Shown here in pieces: positions 23,010 through 31,052 of a DNA stretch of 33,929 bases. The stretch is taken from positions 1 to 33,929 of the forward strand of contig JBASNZ010000100.1 in NCBI GenBank assembly GCA_049657775.1, in the 5' to 3' direction. The notes under the pieces were generated by a model. It worked only from the letters and a program-made list of their open reading frames with translations, was not told the origin of the DNA and searched no databases. Source of the stretch: JBASNZ01 sp049657775 (GTDB lineage Bacteria; Actinomycetota; Coriobacteriia; Anaerosomatales; Anaerosomataceae). The translations under genes were made by a program, and so were the position numbers. The stretch's first letter is position 1, and every line of letters starts with the position of its first letter.

Positions 23010-23827
23010 GCAGCGACGTTGTCGCGCATCTCGGCGGCAGCCCGCACCCGGTCGTCGTCGAGCGCGTTCGCAACGAGCACGCACATGCCGGTCACGTCGG
23101 CCATCTCCACGTCCGTGGCGCTGTCCCCGATCGACAGCGCATCCTCCCGGGAGAGGCCACGGTGCTCCAGAACCTTGGTGATGGCGGTGGTCTTGTGCGT
23201 GCCGCGCGGCACCAGGTGATAGGCGTGCACCTCGGTCACGTCCACGAGCGTGTGCTTGGGTGGATTCACGATGCCGTTGTCGATGATGTCGATCGGGAGC
23301 GCCAACTCGTCGAGCGCCTGCTGTGCGAGGTCGCGGTCGACGTTGCCGCGAAGCACGTGCGTGGCCACGCGATCCACGTGCCACGGCGCGTGTTCCTCGA
23401 TCTTGCCGGGAAACTCGCGCGCGAGTGTGTCGAGCGCGCCCACGCGAACGATCGCCTGCCACGGCGTCTCGCCGGGCTCCAGCGCGTCTTCGGGCCAGTC
23501 GCCCATGAGGTAGACGGGCTCCTCGCTCCGGTCGAACTGCACCACGCAGCCGAGCTCCGCGATGAAGGCGCGCCAGCCCATCAGGCGCGAGATCTCGCCG
23601 CATTGTGCCCGGTTTCGCCCGGTCGTGATGATGACGGGGATCTCCGCACGGTTGAGCGCTACGGCCGCCTCGGCCGCCGCGAGCGACGGCGCGCCCTTCG
23701 CATCGGCCAGCAGCGTGCCGCCAGGCGCGACCATAGTGCCGTCGACGTCGGTGAATAGGATCTTCGCGCGCCGGAGGGCGTCGCGGACGAAGACGGAATC
23801 GTTGAGATGCAGCGGGGCGGGGGACAT
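22940..23827 (-). CDS. HAD-IIB family sugar-phosphate phosphatase
   Basis: 295 aa. HAD motif I is ILFTDVDGTMV, motif II IITTGRNRAQCGEIS, motif III Lys in GTHKTTAITKVLEHRGL, and motif IV SIGDSATDVEMADVTG. A Cof/IIB-type cap lies between. The family includes mannosyl-3-phosphoglycerate, sucrose-phosphate and phosphoglycolate phosphatases; the natural substrate is not evident. ATG 23827 is preceded by GCGAGGAGA. Its last ~70 bp are duplicated on the far side of the copper ATPase gene. Confidence 0.85.
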   Translation of the reverse strand: MSPAPLHLNDSVFVRDALRRAKILFTDVDGTMVAPGGTLLADAKGAPSLAAAEAAVALNRAEIPVIITTGRNRAQCGEISRLMGWRAFIAELGCVVQFDRSEEPVYLMGDWPEDALEPGETPWQAIVRVGALDTLAREFPGKIEEHAPWHVDRVATHVLRGNVDRDLAQQALDELALPIDIIDNGIVNPPKHTLVDVTEVHAYHLVPRGTHKTTAITKVLEHRGLSREDALSIGDSATDVEMADVTGMCVLVANALDDDRVRAAAEMRDNVAATLKHRGEGWAEFVHAWLAVRGR

Positions 23828-23865
23828 GGCTCTCCTCGCAGGAATCGGTTCGGGCGTGCCTCCCT

Positions 23866-23875
23866 ATTCTATAAT
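23866..23875. promoter_or_regulatory. divergent -10 region between HAD and GNAT genes
   Basis: Plus-strand TATAAT (23870-23875) serves the GNAT gene; minus-strand TAGAAT (23866-23871) could serve the HAD gene. -35 elements are weak on both sides. Confidence 0.45.
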
Positions 23876-23918
23876 GTGACGCGTGCGCCCGCGGGGCGTC
23901 TTATCCAGGAGGCCTGCA

Positions 23919-24536
23919 GTGACACCCGAACGGAACGATGGATCGATGGACGTGCCCTATCCGCAGTATCGGTGTGCGATCTGCGAGAAGGACCTTCCGC
24001 TGACCAAGACCCGCATGACCGTCACGTGCGACGAGCATCGTGCCGAGCGCGAGGACCTCGAGTTCGATATTCGTCCGGCCGTGACCGCCGACCGGCGCGA
24101 CATCGAAGAGATATGCGATCGCGCCTGGGGCGAGACCGAGGTCGACGCATTCGGGCGCACGTACGACGTGCTCGCGGGCGAGAATCTCATCGCGGTGGCC
24201 GGCGGCTCGTTCGCCGGACTCATCTCGCTTGCCCTCGATCGGGGTGAGCTGGCGATCGTGCTGCTCACCGTGTACCCGCAGTACCAGGGCTCCGGGGTGG
24301 GGGCCGCCCTCGTGGAGGCCGCGGCCAACCTGGCCGCCGACAAGGGGCTGCCGTTCCTTAAGGTGGCCACCAGCAACGACGATATCCCCGCGCTCTACTT
24401 CTACCAGCGGCGCGGGTTCGTGTTCTATGACATCGAGGCCGGCACGCTCGTGGACCACCACGGCGAAGTCGTCGCCGGCTTCGCCGATATTCCCGTGCGC
24501 GACGAACTCCGTCTGCGCCGTCCGGTCTGCCGCTAG
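23919..24536 (+). CDS. GNAT-family acetyltransferase with zinc-ribbon-like N-terminus
   Basis: 205 aa. The N-terminal YRCAICEKDLP...VTCDEH has C-x2-C then C-x2-H spacing that could bind zinc. The GNAT core runs from FDIRPAVTADRRDIEEI to the end, with LLTVYPQYQGSGVGAALVEA as the acetyl-CoA loop and PALYFYQRRGFVFYD as the end motif. The substrate is unknown. GTG 23919 is chosen for the AGGAGG at 23907-23912; ATG 23946 is an alternative. Confidence 0.8.
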   Translation: MTPERNDGSMDVPYPQYRCAICEKDLPLTKTRMTVTCDEHRAEREDLEFDIRPAVTADRRDIEEICDRAWGETEVDAFGRTYDVLAGENLIAVAGGSFAGLISLALDRGELAIVLLTVYPQYQGSGVGAALVEAAANLAADKGLPFLKVATSNDDIPALYFYQRRGFVFYDIEAGTLVDHHGEVVAGFADIPVRDELRLRRPVCR

Positions 24537-24565
24537 GGGGCCGTCCCGTCTGCCAAGGAGGCATC

Positions 24566-25570
24566 GTGTCAAAGCTTCATCGTGTCATCGCACTCACACT
24601 CTTCCTCGTCCTCAGCCTCGGCGTCGTCGCCGGCTGCTCGGCCAAGGATGAGCCGCCCGCACAGGAGGGTACCGAGAACCCCGTCGAGGCCGCCTCGCCC
24701 GAGCCGATCAAGATCGGCACGCTTCCCACCGAAGACGCGCTTCCGCTGTGGGTGGCCGAGGAGGAAGGCCTGTTCCAGACGACCGGCCTGAGCGTGGAGA
24801 TCATCACATTCCAGGCGGCGCAGGAGCGTGATGCCGCGTTCGCATCCGGCGCGATCGATGCCTACATGGGCGACATCATCAACTCTGCGGCGCTCGAGGC
24901 CGGCGGCTCGCCGGTCTCGCTCGTCACCGTCATGCTCGGCGCCACGCCAGCCGAGGGTCGGTTCGGTATCGTGGCTAAGCCGGGCTCGAAGGCCAAGACC
25001 CTTGCGGATCTCGCGGGCGTGCCCGTCGCCACCTCTTCGGCATCCATCCAGGAGTACGTGTTCGACGGTCTTATGGCCGAGGCCGGCGTTCCTGCCGCCA
25101 AGGTCAAGAAGGAGGTCGTGGCTAAAGTCCCTGCGCGGTTCGAGCTGCTCATGAGCGGCAAGCTTGAGGCCGCCTCGCTTCCCGAGCCGCTTCTCTCGCT
25201 TGCCGTGTCCCAGGGTGCGGTTCTCATCGCCGACGACACGAAGGGCGCCAATCTTACCCAGACGGTGCTTGGCGTCTCGGACGGCTACCTGGCGTTGCCC
25301 GGCGGGATGAAGACCGTGAGTGAACTGCTGGGTGTATGGAACGACGCTGTCGCCACTATCAACAAGGACCCCAATGCATGGCGCGAGCTGCTTGTGGACA
25401 AGGCCCGACTGCCCGAGCCGCTTAAGAACACGTACATAGTCAACACCTATCCCGATGCCGCCGCTCCCACGGCGGAGATGGTGAACCCTGTGTTGGATTG
25501 GATGAAGGCTAAGGACCTCCTCAAGACCGAGGTCACGTACGACGACCTCGTGCAGCCGATGCCCGAGTAG
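24566..25570 (+). CDS. ABC importer substrate-binding lipoprotein (SsuA/TauA/NMT1 type)
   Basis: 334 aa. Lipoprotein signal with lipobox VAGC (Cys24), then an NMT1/SsuA-like periplasmic-binding fold: IKIGTLPTEDALPLWVAEEE, GLFQTTGLSVEII, AAFASGAIDAYMGDIINS. The family carries nitrate, sulfonates, taurine, thiamine precursors and others; the ligand is not readable here. GTG start with AAGGAGG 4 nt before. First gene of a three-gene importer operon, 10 nt before the ATPase. Confidence 0.87.
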   Translation: MSKLHRVIALTLFLVLSLGVVAGCSAKDEPPAQEGTENPVEAASPEPIKIGTLPTEDALPLWVAEEEGLFQTTGLSVEIITFQAAQERDAAFASGAIDAYMGDIINSAALEAGGSPVSLVTVMLGATPAEGRFGIVAKPGSKAKTLADLAGVPVATSSASIQEYVFDGLMAEAGVPAAKVKKEVVAKVPARFELLMSGKLEAASLPEPLLSLAVSQGAVLIADDTKGANLTQTVLGVSDGYLALPGGMKTVSELLGVWNDAVATINKDPNAWRELLVDKARLPEPLKNTYIVNTYPDAAAPTAEMVNPVLDWMKAKDLLKTEVTYDDLVQPMPE

Positions 25571-25580
25571 GGCGGATTCC

Positions 25581-26372
25581 GTGGCAATCGTCGAGGTCAG
25601 TGGGCTGAGCGTTACCTACGCGGGTGTCGAGCGCGATACCATCGCGCTCGATCACCTTGACCTTGCGATCGCCGACGGAGAGCCGGTGGCGATCATCGGC
25701 CCGTCGGGTTGCGGGAAGTCGACGCTGCTGCTGGCGCTCGCCGGTCTCGTGCCGGTCGGCGAAGGCCGGGTCGCCGTCGGAGGGGATCCGGTCTCGGGAC
25801 CCCGTCGCCGCACCGCTCTCATTCTGCAAGACTTCGGTCTGTTGCCGTGGAAGACCGTCGCACATAACGCCGCTCTGGGACTTGAGGTGCGCGGTGTCAA
25901 GCCCGAGGAGCGGCGTCGCATCGTGGGCGGGGCGCTGGAGCGGCTGGGGCTTGCCGAGTTCTCCAACGCGTATCCCGGCGAGCTCTCCGGCGGAATGCGG
26001 CAGCGGCTTGCGCTTGCCCGGGCGCTCGCGCTGGATGCCGACCTGCTGCTCATGGACGAGCCGCTCTCGGCTCTCGACGCGCTCACCCGGGAGGACCTGC
26101 AGAACCTGCTGCTGGAGATGTGGCGGCAGCGTCGGCACACGATGGTGTTGGTGACTCACTCGATCGAAGAGGCGGTGTTCCTCGGCCGCCGCGTTGTCGT
26201 GCTTTCGCCCCGTCCCGGCAGGGTGGCTGCGATCGTGGACAATCCCGGCATGGGGGAGGATGCGTTCCGGTCCACGAGCGCGTTCCTGGAACGATGCGTC
26301 GAACTCAGGCGCCTGCTGGAAGCCGAAGGGGCGCTCACCGCGCCCGTACTTGGCGCGGGGGTCCCATCGTGA
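25581..26372 (+). CDS. ABC importer ATPase (SsuB/TauB type)
   Basis: 263 aa. Walker A GPSGCGKST, Q-loop LILQDFGLLPWKTV (the LLPW motif of the SsuB/TauB/NrtD group), signature LSGGMRQRLALARAL, Walker B LLLMDEPLSALD, H-loop LVTHSIEEAVFLG. Powers the permease encoded next, whose GTG start overlaps this stop by 4 nt (GTGA). Confidence 0.92.
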   Translation: MAIVEVSGLSVTYAGVERDTIALDHLDLAIADGEPVAIIGPSGCGKSTLLLALAGLVPVGEGRVAVGGDPVSGPRRRTALILQDFGLLPWKTVAHNAALGLEVRGVKPEERRRIVGGALERLGLAEFSNAYPGELSGGMRQRLALARALALDADLLLMDEPLSALDALTREDLQNLLLEMWRQRRHTMVLVTHSIEEAVFLGRRVVVLSPRPGRVAAIVDNPGMGEDAFRSTSAFLERCVELRRLLEAEGALTAPVLGAGVPS

Positions 26373-27124
26373 GCCGCTGGATGCGCAGGCTCGGTGGTTA
26401 CGCCGCCGCAAGCATCGTGCTGCTTGTGGGATGGGAACTGACGTCGCTGGCCATCGGTTCGCAGGCGTTCCCGGGGCCGCTTCCGGCTTTCCGGGACTTT
26501 GCCGCAGCCTTCGTGAGCGACCTTCTGCCGCACCTGGGCGTGAGTGGTTGGCGCGTCGTCGCGTCGATGGTGCTCGGGGTCACACTGGCCGCGCCACTGG
26601 GGTTGGCTATGGGTCGAGCGCCTCGGGTGGATGCCGTGGCCGCGCCGCTCGTGTTCCTCACCTATCCTGTGCCAAAGGTCGTGTTCCTACCGGTACTCCT
26701 CGTGCTTCTCGGCATCGGCGACGCGCCCAAGATCGCGCTCATCACCAGCATCGTGTTCTTCCAGATCCTCGTGACCGCACGGGATGCCGCGCGGGGCATT
26801 CCCGCCTCGGCGGTTCTGTCGGTGCGCTCGCTCGGGGCCACGCGGTGGCAGATCTTCCGACACGTCGTGGTGCCGGCCGCACTCCCCGACATCTTCACCG
26901 CGCTTCGGATCAGCACCGGAACGGCCATCGCGGTGCTGTTCTTCTCGGAGACGATCGCGGGGATGGACGGCCTTGGCTGGTACATCATCGATGCGTGGAC
27001 CCGCATCGCGTACAGCGAGATGTTCGCCGGGATCATCGCCATGGCGCTGCTGGGGGTTGTGCTCTACGAGCTGCTTGAGGTTGCCGAGGCGCGAGTCTGC
27101 AGGTGGACGCGCGTCGGCCTGTAG
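26369..27124 (+). CDS. ABC importer permease (SsuC/TauC type)
   Basis: 251 aa with about six membrane helices. The EAA-type cytoplasmic loop is SVRSLGATRWQIFRHVVVPA, followed by LPDIFTALRISTGTAIAV as in SsuC/TauC permeases. Translationally coupled to the ATPase. Ends 1 nt from the convergent receiver gene, with no room for a terminator between them. Confidence 0.9.
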   Translation: MSRWMRRLGGYAAASIVLLVGWELTSLAIGSQAFPGPLPAFRDFAAAFVSDLLPHLGVSGWRVVASMVLGVTLAAPLGLAMGRAPRVDAVAAPLVFLTYPVPKVVFLPVLLVLLGIGDAPKIALITSIVFFQILVTARDAARGIPASAVLSVRSLGATRWQIFRHVVVPAALPDIFTALRISTGTAIAVLFFSETIAGMDGLGWYIIDAWTRIAYSEMFAGIIAMALLGVVLYELLEVAEARVCRWTRVGL

Positions 27125-27125
27125 A

Positions 27126-27497
27126 TCAGGCTTCCATCACCCGTTCGACGGCTTCACGAAGTTCTCGCGGGTCGAACGGCTTGGTGAGGTAGTCGGTGCA
27201 GCCGAGCTCGGCGCCCCGTTTCTTGTCAGCCTGCTGGGCGGCCGTGGTCAGCATCACGACCTTGATCTGGGCTGTCTCGGGTCTCTTGCGCAGGAAGCCG
27301 AGCACCTCGAACCCGTCGAGCTTGGGCATCGTGACGTCGAGCAGCACCAGATCGGGCCGCTCTCTGATGGCCGCCTCCAGCGCATCCTCGCCGTCCACGG
27401 CCAGGATGAGCTCGTGCCCGAGTGAACGCAGCGATGCGCTTACAAGCATTCTGATCTGCAGGTTGTCGTCTGCTACAAGGATCTTGTGTGTCGCCAC
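27126..27497 (-). CDS. single-domain response regulator (receiver only)
   Basis: 123-aa CheY-like receiver. Acidic pair in ILVADDN, phospho-acceptor in LVLLDVTMP, Thr in VMLTTAA, Lys in YLTKPFDP. No output domain. Last of three receivers downstream of the hybrid kinase; GTG start. Confidence 0.9.
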   Translation of the reverse strand: MATHKILVADDNLQIRMLVSASLRSLGHELILAVDGEDALEAAIRERPDLVLLDVTMPKLDGFEVLGFLRKRPETAQIKVVMLTTAAQQADKKRGAELGCTDYLTKPFDPRELREAVERVMEA

Positions 27498-27533
27498 GGG
27501 TGCCCCTTCTCGTGACGGGCGGACGGTACGCTG

Positions 27534-27980
27534 CTAGTCGCGATCGCGATGCATGATGTTGACGATGGTGTGAAGCTTCGCCTCGCGCTTCGTTCGCTCG
27601 CGGGCCACCTCTTCACGCCGCTTCGGGTCGAGCATGGCTTCGATGTGCTCGGCCACTTCCGACGGCTTGAACGGTTTGGGGATGTAGTCGACCAGATCGT
27701 CCTGCATCTGCTCGACCTGCTCCTCGAAGGTGCCGGCCGCCGAGAGGAAGAGGATCGGGACATTGTTGCCGCGCTTCCGGATCTCCTCGCGCACCTGATG
27801 CCCGTTCATCTGCGGCATCATGACGTCGAGCACCACCAGGTCGGGCTTGTCGAACTCTATCGAGGACACGCCCTCAACGCCGTTCTCGGCGGTGATCACG
27901 TTATGACCACGGTTGCTCAGCGCCACCGTGAGCAGCTTGCGGATGTTGGGCTCGTCGTCCACCACGAGGATCTTGGCCAT
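27534..27980 (-). CDS. single-domain response regulator with charged tail
   Basis: 148 aa. Receiver core: ILVVDDEPNIRKLL, LVVLDVMMPQMNG, ILFLSAAG (Ser in the Thr/Ser switch position), YIPKPFKP. About 25 charged C-terminal residues (KRREEVARERTKREAKL...) extend past the receiver as a probable helix, too short for DNA binding. ATG 27980. Confidence 0.9.
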   Translation of the reverse strand: MAKILVVDDEPNIRKLLTVALSNRGHNVITAENGVEGVSSIEFDKPDLVVLDVMMPQMNGHQVREEIRKRGNNVPILFLSAAGTFEEQVEQMQDDLVDYIPKPFKPSEVAEHIEAMLDPKRREEVARERTKREAKLHTIVNIMHRDRD

Positions 27981-28000
27981 TCTTGGTCCCGCCTTTCGCC

Positions 28001-28366
28001 TTATGCTCCGAGAAGTTCAGACACTTTCTGCACGAGGTCCTTTGGAGTGAATGGCTTGCATATGTACTCGGTTGCGCCGCAGTTGAGGCCTTCCGCGACC
28101 TCTGTCGCCTGCGACTTCGCCGACAGCATCACAATCGGTATGTGCCCCGTTGCGGGGTTCTCGCGTATGCGCTTGGCGGCATCGTACCCGTTCATGATGG
28201 GCATCATGACGTCGAGCAGGATCAGGTCGGGCTGCTGCTCCTCGGCAAGCACGGTTGCGGCCTCTCCATCAGCCGCCGTTACTACCTCGTAGCCGTGGTT
28301 GCTCAGCGTGAACGTGACCAGCTTGAGGATATGAGGTTCGTCGTCGGCAACGAGGATCCGGCTCAC
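28001..28366 (-). CDS. single-domain response regulator (receiver only)
   Basis: 121-aa receiver: ILVADDEPHILKLV, LILLDVMMPIMNG, VMLSAKSQ, YICKPFTP. Its GTG start overlaps the kinase stop (GTGA), so it is translationally coupled and is the most direct partner of the hybrid kinase. Confidence 0.9.
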   Translation of the reverse strand: MSRILVADDEPHILKLVTFTLSNHGYEVVTAADGEAATVLAEEQQPDLILLDVMMPIMNGYDAAKRIRENPATGHIPIVMLSAKSQATEVAEGLNCGATEYICKPFTPKDLVQKVSELLGA

Positions 28367-30540
28367 TCCTTCGCCCCCTCAAGTTCGCAAGCGATCAGCG
28401 CCTCTACGCGCCGAACCAGCTCTTCGGGTGCGAACGGCTTGTCGAGTTTGGTCTCGGCGAGGCCCAGGATGTCGATCCGCGACCGGTCGATCTGGTGCGC
28501 GGTCATGACAACGATCGGGATGTCTTTGAGGTCGGGGTCGGTCTTTACGGCCTCGATCACCTGATAGCCGTCCATAACCGGCATCTGTAGGTCCAGAAGC
28601 ACCAGTGTCGGCTTCTTCTTGCGGATGGCCGCCATCGCCTCCGCGCCGTCGTATGCGGCGGCGACCGAGAATCCTTTGCCCTTGAGCGTTGTGGATAGCA
28701 CGCTCACGATGCTGCGGTCGTCATCCACAACGAGGATGACTGGCGATGCGACACTCCCAACCAGGTTGTTGATGATGCTGATGAGACGGGACTTGTCGAT
28801 CGGCTTCTCCAGGTACTCGGCCGCGCCGAGTCGACACGAACGGCCCTCGTCACACACGATGGAGAGCACGACTACGGGAATGTTGGCCGTTAACGGATCG
28901 TCCTTGAATGCCTGCAGCAGGTCGAAGCCGTCTCCGTCGTCGAGCATGACGTCGAGTGTGATGACCTGCGGGTTCGTCGTCCGGGCCTTCTGTATGGCTT
29001 CCTCGGCGCTGTGCGCCTTCTCGACCTCGTATCCCTGTCCGACAAGGTAGGTCTCCACCAGGTTGGCGATCTCGGGGTTGCGGTCGACTACCAGCACACG
29101 ACCGCCGATCTTGGCCGAACCCTCAACGCCGGGGGTGCGAACCAGGTCCTTTGGCGCGACGGGCAGCGAGAACCAGAACGTGGAGCCCTTGCCTACGGTA
29201 CTCCGCGCGCCCACACGGCCGCCGAGGAGCTCGATGATGCTCTTGCAGATGGACAGTCCCAGGCCCGTGCCGCCAATCTCGCGGGTAAGGGAGGAGTCAA
29301 CGCGATAGAACTTGGTGAAGAGCCTCTTCTGGTCGGCCTTCTCGATGCCGATGCCCTGATCGACGATGCTGACGACGATCATGTCGCCCTCGCGCTTGGC
29401 GCGCACGGTGACGACACCGCCGGCGGGGGAGTACTTGATCGCGTTGCTTACGAAGTTGAGCAGCACCTGTCCAACACGGTCCCGATCGCCTGCGGCGCGC
29501 GGCAGGTCGTCGGGCATCTTGACGACGATCTTGTGGCCGGACTGCTCGCCCACCGCTGCGAAGGTGTCGACCACGCCCGCGGCCATATCGGCCAAATCGA
29601 TGGGCTGCACCTTGAGATGGATACGCCCCGACTCGATCCTGCTGATGTCCAGCATGTCATTGATGAGTTGGACCAGCCGGTCCGAGTTCTCCTTGACGAT
29701 CGAAAGAAACTCCCGCTGGATCTCGTTGATCTCGCCGGCCTCGCCCTCGAGGATGAGGTCGATGTAGCCCTTGATCGAGGTGAGCGGCGTCCTGAGCTCG
29801 TGCGATACGGTCGAGACGAACTCGTTCTTCATCTGACCGATCTCGCGCTCGGCGGTGACGTCGTGGAGCGTAGCCACGTAGCCGAGATACCCGCCGTGCT
29901 CATCGAGCACCGGATCGGTCCTCACGTCGAGAATACGGTGCGCGGGCTTCTCAAGGCGTACCTCGCGAATCTGCGAGCCGTCGTACGCCGGGTCGAATCC
30001 GTCCTCGGCAACCATATCGAGCAGGTCCCACAGCGAACGCCGCTTGCCAAGCACCGACTGGGCCTTGATGCCGATCAGATCGCATGAAGCGGGATTGATG
30101 TACGTGATCACTTCGTCCGGGTCGAAGACGATGAGGCCGTCTCCGGTACTGGCGAGAATCGCTTCGGCCTGCTTGCGATAGCTTTCCAGAGCGCTCTCGT
30201 CCCGGATGGTGACGACTGCGGCCCGACGATCGCAGCTGTTGTACGGAGCGATGGTTGCCGTGAGCATCCGCTCATCCACGATGAGGTGAGCGTGCAGGGG
30301 CTCGCGTCGAGCACGCGGACGGAGGAGATGCTCGATGGCCTCCTCGATCTTCGGCTGGCCGAGCGAGGTGTAGGGCTTACCCACGATCTCGCCGCGACTC
30401 TTGCCAAGCATCTCTTGCGCGGTCTCGTTGAATACGCGGACATCGCCATCTGGTCCGATGGCGATGAGCCCCTCGCTCGTCTGGGCCATCAGAGCACGGA
30501 TGTGCATATGCGAACGCCGTTCGTCGGCAGAGCGCGGCAT
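28363..30540 (-). CDS. double-PAS hybrid histidine kinase with two receivers
   Basis: 725 aa, no membrane segments, so a cytoplasmic sensor. PAS1 ~15-110 and PAS2 ~122-235 (ILASTGDGLIVFDPDEVITY; ATLHDVTAEREIGQ), HisKA with H247 in FVSTVSHELRTPLTSI, HATPase ~350-465 (N-box FVSNAIKYSP, DQGIGIEKAD, GGTGLGLSICKSI). Then receiver 1 ~478-590 (VLVVDRNPEI, VITLDVMLDDGDG) and receiver 2 ~600-715 (ILVVDDDRSI, LVLLDLQMPVMDG). Receiver 1 has RN in place of the usual second acidic residue and SIVCDEG at the switch position, so its chemistry may differ. ATG 30540 follows GGGTGG; the frame continues to 30564. Confidence 0.9.
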   Translation of the reverse strand: MPRSADERRSHMHIRALMAQTSEGLIAIGPDGDVRVFNETAQEMLGKSRGEIVGKPYTSLGQPKIEEAIEHLLRPRARREPLHAHLIVDERMLTATIAPYNSCDRRAAVVTIRDESALESYRKQAEAILASTGDGLIVFDPDEVITYINPASCDLIGIKAQSVLGKRRSLWDLLDMVAEDGFDPAYDGSQIREVRLEKPAHRILDVRTDPVLDEHGGYLGYVATLHDVTAEREIGQMKNEFVSTVSHELRTPLTSIKGYIDLILEGEAGEINEIQREFLSIVKENSDRLVQLINDMLDISRIESGRIHLKVQPIDLADMAAGVVDTFAAVGEQSGHKIVVKMPDDLPRAAGDRDRVGQVLLNFVSNAIKYSPAGGVVTVRAKREGDMIVVSIVDQGIGIEKADQKRLFTKFYRVDSSLTREIGGTGLGLSICKSIIELLGGRVGARSTVGKGSTFWFSLPVAPKDLVRTPGVEGSAKIGGRVLVVDRNPEIANLVETYLVGQGYEVEKAHSAEEAIQKARTTNPQVITLDVMLDDGDGFDLLQAFKDDPLTANIPVVVLSIVCDEGRSCRLGAAEYLEKPIDKSRLISIINNLVGSVASPVILVVDDDRSIVSVLSTTLKGKGFSVAAAYDGAEAMAAIRKKKPTLVLLDLQMPVMDGYQVIEAVKTDPDLKDIPIVVMTAHQIDRSRIDILGLAETKLDKPFAPEELVRRVEALIACELEGAKE

Positions 30541-30849
30541 GCTACCACCCTTCGACGGGCACACCTCTCCAAGGGGACGTATTCGCTTGCGGGGGATTAA
30601 TCCCTGCCTAGGGGAGAAGGGAATTCCTTAGTGAATCCACGAACGAGTGTCATGCGACAGACGGTCGAGGCGGACAGTGTGCGGTAGGGAAGCCGGGGGG
30701 GCGAACAAGGCGTCGATCTCCGAGGTGCGCTTCCTTGGCGGGCTGAATGCAGTCACGCAGGCTGTGCGCAACGCGGTGATGGCGGCGCTGGACTGAGAGT
30801 GAGTGAGGGTCCCAACAACGAGCGGCCGTTGGGACAGCGAGTAACACGC
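30541..30849. other. intergenic region upstream of the kinase
   Basis: No gene seen. Contains the perfect palindrome GGGATTAATCCC (30593-30604) and a near-palindrome AAGG(G)AATTCCTT (30617-30629), both upstream of the kinase and possible regulator sites. TCCCAAC...GTTGGGA (30811-30835) is a further hairpin. Confidence 0.4.
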
Positions 30850-30874
30850 GGGGCCCGGCACATAGCCGGGCCCC
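30850..30874 (-). terminator. strong GC hairpin after tRNA-Arg
   Basis: GGGGCCCGGC-N5-GCCGGGCCCC, a perfect 10-bp stem, 11 nt past the tRNA 3' end on the minus strand. There is only a poor T-tract on that side; ATCATTTGTG follows on the plus side, so it could work in either direction. Confidence 0.6.
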
Positions 30875-30885
30875 GATCATTTGTG

Positions 30886-30961
30886 TGGTGCCCCCGGCAT
30901 GATTCGAACATGCGACACCAGGTTTAGGAAACCTGTGCTCTATCCCCTGAGCTACGAGGGC
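30886..30961 (-). tRNA. tRNA-Arg (anticodon CCT)
   Basis: 76 nt including an encoded CCA. Acceptor GCCCTCG pairs with CGGGGGC (one T-G), D-arm region TAGCTCAGGGGATAGAGCA, anticodon stem CAGGT/ACCTG with loop TTCCTAA, and a T-arm with GTTCGAATC. All arms fold. Confidence 0.96.
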
Positions 30962-31052
30962 GATTGGTGCATCTGCGCTGGTCAGAGGCTCACTCTCAAC
31001 TATATGCCCGAGATGCCGAGCAGGAGAGTAACTGCATGGCAACTGTAGCGGG

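Noticed and set aside
24229..24651. 140-aa Arg/Ser-rich frame over the GNAT and SBP starts
   Set aside because: Alternate-frame shadow of two real genes.
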